Assembly: GCF_047511655.1 (NCBI RefSeq)
Contig: NC_133391.1
Location: forward strand, 125,062,384 to 125,126,383
Direction of reading: 5' to 3'
Length of the DNA: 64,000 bases
Source: Castor canadensis
Taxonomy: Eukaryota > Chordata > Mammalia > Rodentia > Castoridae
The position numbers and the translations under genes are program-made. Of the stretch, positions 62,732 through 64,000 are shown one piece after another; position 1 is the first letter of the stretch; every line of letters begins with the position of its first letter. The notes beneath the pieces are model-generated. The model was given only the letters and a program-made list of their open reading frames with translations. It was not told the DNA's origin and did not search any database.

Positions 62732-63353
62732 TGTATTGTTTATCAAACTGAACAAAGTCTACATTTGATGTCCTTTTCGCTAATGGAAATTGGGAGTAGA
62801 TACCACATCCTGCTTAAACAGAAGAAGTTTAAGAACTTGAGGATGGCTTTTCTATGCATGTGTAAGGCTTATAGGGGGCTCACCCATAAAATCATTATTT
62901 GTTTGAAAATTCAATTGCATTTTTGTTCACTATGATCTAAACAGCAATATGAGGAGGAAACAAACTTTTCTGTATGTTTTCTAAATTTTTAGAACAAGTT
63001 ATTTAAAATAATTCAAACTTCAAATTTGCTACTCCAAGGTATGTCTTGGCTGGCAAATATTACATTGGAAATTAAGACATATGTTTATTTGTGTTTTTCA
63101 CCAAATTGTACGGCCACAGGTTTGGGTCATTTGTTCCTGTGTTGGAGACTTTTACACAAGATTGGGAAAGGACATCCAATTGGAGTATAATTGCCAAGCA
63201 ATAGAGAAATTAGAGAAATAACTGCAATAGCTGCACACCTCTGAAGAACCCCTGATGCTTTTTTAAAAGTACTTGTATTAAGGTATTTATGCATCAAAAT
63301 TGGCCTTCACTTTTCCCTTTGACCATAAAGGACTTTAATAATGCCAATGCTAC

Positions 63354-63359
63354 AATAAA
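63354..63359 (+). terminator. Candidate polyadenylation signal AATAAA for HTR1A
   Basis: Canonical hexamer about 2.55 kb after the stop codon, followed within 35 bases by T-rich sequence. A second hexamer at 63866-63871 is the alternative. Confidence 0.4.
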
Positions 63360-63380
63360 CTGACACCAGTAGCATATGTA

Positions 63381-64000
63381 TCTTTATTTCATCAACATCC
63401 CTGTCTATTTGTATCTACTCATAAAAAGTTGAAATTAAATGTGAAAATAGTTACTAGGACAAGATTCTGCTATACAGGTAAGAGGTCTGACACTTAGAGA
63501 AATGTTTGATTTTCAAGACCCAAACTCATCCTCGCTGAGTGATTTCTTGAGGAAAAAGAATTCTGTCTCTGGAAAGAGAATATTACATTTCATGGTTTAG
63601 GCATGAAACCATGCATTTTTCCTGTCTGACACTTGCAAATAAGTTTTAGGCGTCTGTCTAATTAATGTGCACAGAAGGGAGACATGTAGGGGACAAATAC
63701 AGCCTCTGGTAGGAACAGCAGGGGCTCATCTTGTGTACTTAAAGCAGTGGCAATGCTGAGACCCCCCCCCCACCTTCTCTGACTTCCCTATAACACCCAG
63801 CTAGAAGAAAATGACCGTCAATGGGTTCAAAAGAAGTAGCACATTGTTCAGGGTTTGTCATTTCAAATAAAAGTGTAGGGGCATTTTCTTTTCTGGTTGG
63901 ATCTCACTTGATAGCAGGGTTCTGGATATAAGACTTACCACTATGTTAAAAATAATTCTTGTGTTCTTTTTTTCATCAGTAACACCTCGTTTCTATTGTT
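63381..64000. other. Distal 3' flank
   Basis: AT-rich, no coding frame or repeat recognised apart from a short C-run at about 63762-63771 and the second AATAAA at 63866-63871. Confidence 0.5.

Larger units (their letters stand above)
60806..63380 (+). other. HTR1A: Presumed HTR1A 3' untranslated region
   Basis: No recognisable interspersed repeat and no convincing coding frame follow the stop codon for about 2.5 kb, and HTR1A transcripts are known to have a long 3'UTR. The first plausible AATAAA after a T-rich, conserved-looking stretch is at 63354-63359; another is at 63866-63871. A homopolymeric C then T tract lies at about 61326-61347. An AAGCCAT heptamer at 62725-62731 matches the miR-135 seed. 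A GC- and CpG-rich patch sits at about 61685-61800. The real 3' end is not proven. Confidence 0.5.

Overview
The window is mammalian genomic DNA, almost certainly from a rodent. It carries B1-type (7SL-derived) and ID-type (tRNA-derived) SINEs, composite B1+ID and ID+ID SINEs, a URR1-like hAT element and several waves of recent L1. The mix of SINEs and the distinctive L1 3' ends fit a non-murid rodent; beaver or another castorimorph is my best guess, as inference only. There are no bacterial operons, CRISPR arrays or plasmid features.

Only one functional protein-coding gene is convincing: intronless HTR1A (serotonin 5-HT1A receptor) at 59537-60805 on the + strand. It is a complete 422-codon class A GPCR. 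Its residue numbering matches my memory of the human protein: D82, D116, DRY 133-135, C109/C187, W358, N386, NPxxY 396-400 and C417/C420. Upstream lie a GC/GA-rich leader with Sp1/MAZ-like boxes and three short upstream ORFs. Further up are a (GT)15 repeat and the apparent counterpart of the human -1019 repressor palindrome. Downstream is a long presumed 3'UTR with a candidate miR-135 seed site, a CpG-rich island-like patch and two AATAAA signals.

The remaining ~58 kb is the gene-poor 5' flank, filled with transposable elements. Region by region: 0-6.9 kb is mostly unique DNA with ancient MIR, MER5 and MaLR pieces and a large pyrimidine tract grown from a SINE tail. 6907-13986 is a degraded class I endogenous retrovirus with two LTRs, gag/pro/partial pol remnants, no recognisable integrase or env, a dimeric SINE and a ~1.0 kb AT-rich insertion splitting RT. 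14611-21770 is a full-length but dead L1, with a target-site duplication, nested inside an older L1. 31.16-33.44 kb holds an RBM4-family processed pseudogene head-to-head with a 5'-truncated L1. 35.6 kb has a URR1-like DNA transposon and 38.3 kb a solo LTR. 40.0-44.5 kb is a nest of same-orientation L1s whose order can be read from target-site duplications. 45-57 kb is mostly unique DNA with scattered MIR, L2, MER5 and SINE copies.

I found no evidence for a new multi-gene system. The most useful items for a second look are the HTR1A regulatory candidates, the antisense open frame in the L1 5'UTR, the 1 kb insertion in the retroviral RT, and the nested or rearranged retroelements. Family names were assigned by eye from remembered consensus features and should be confirmed with a repeat library.
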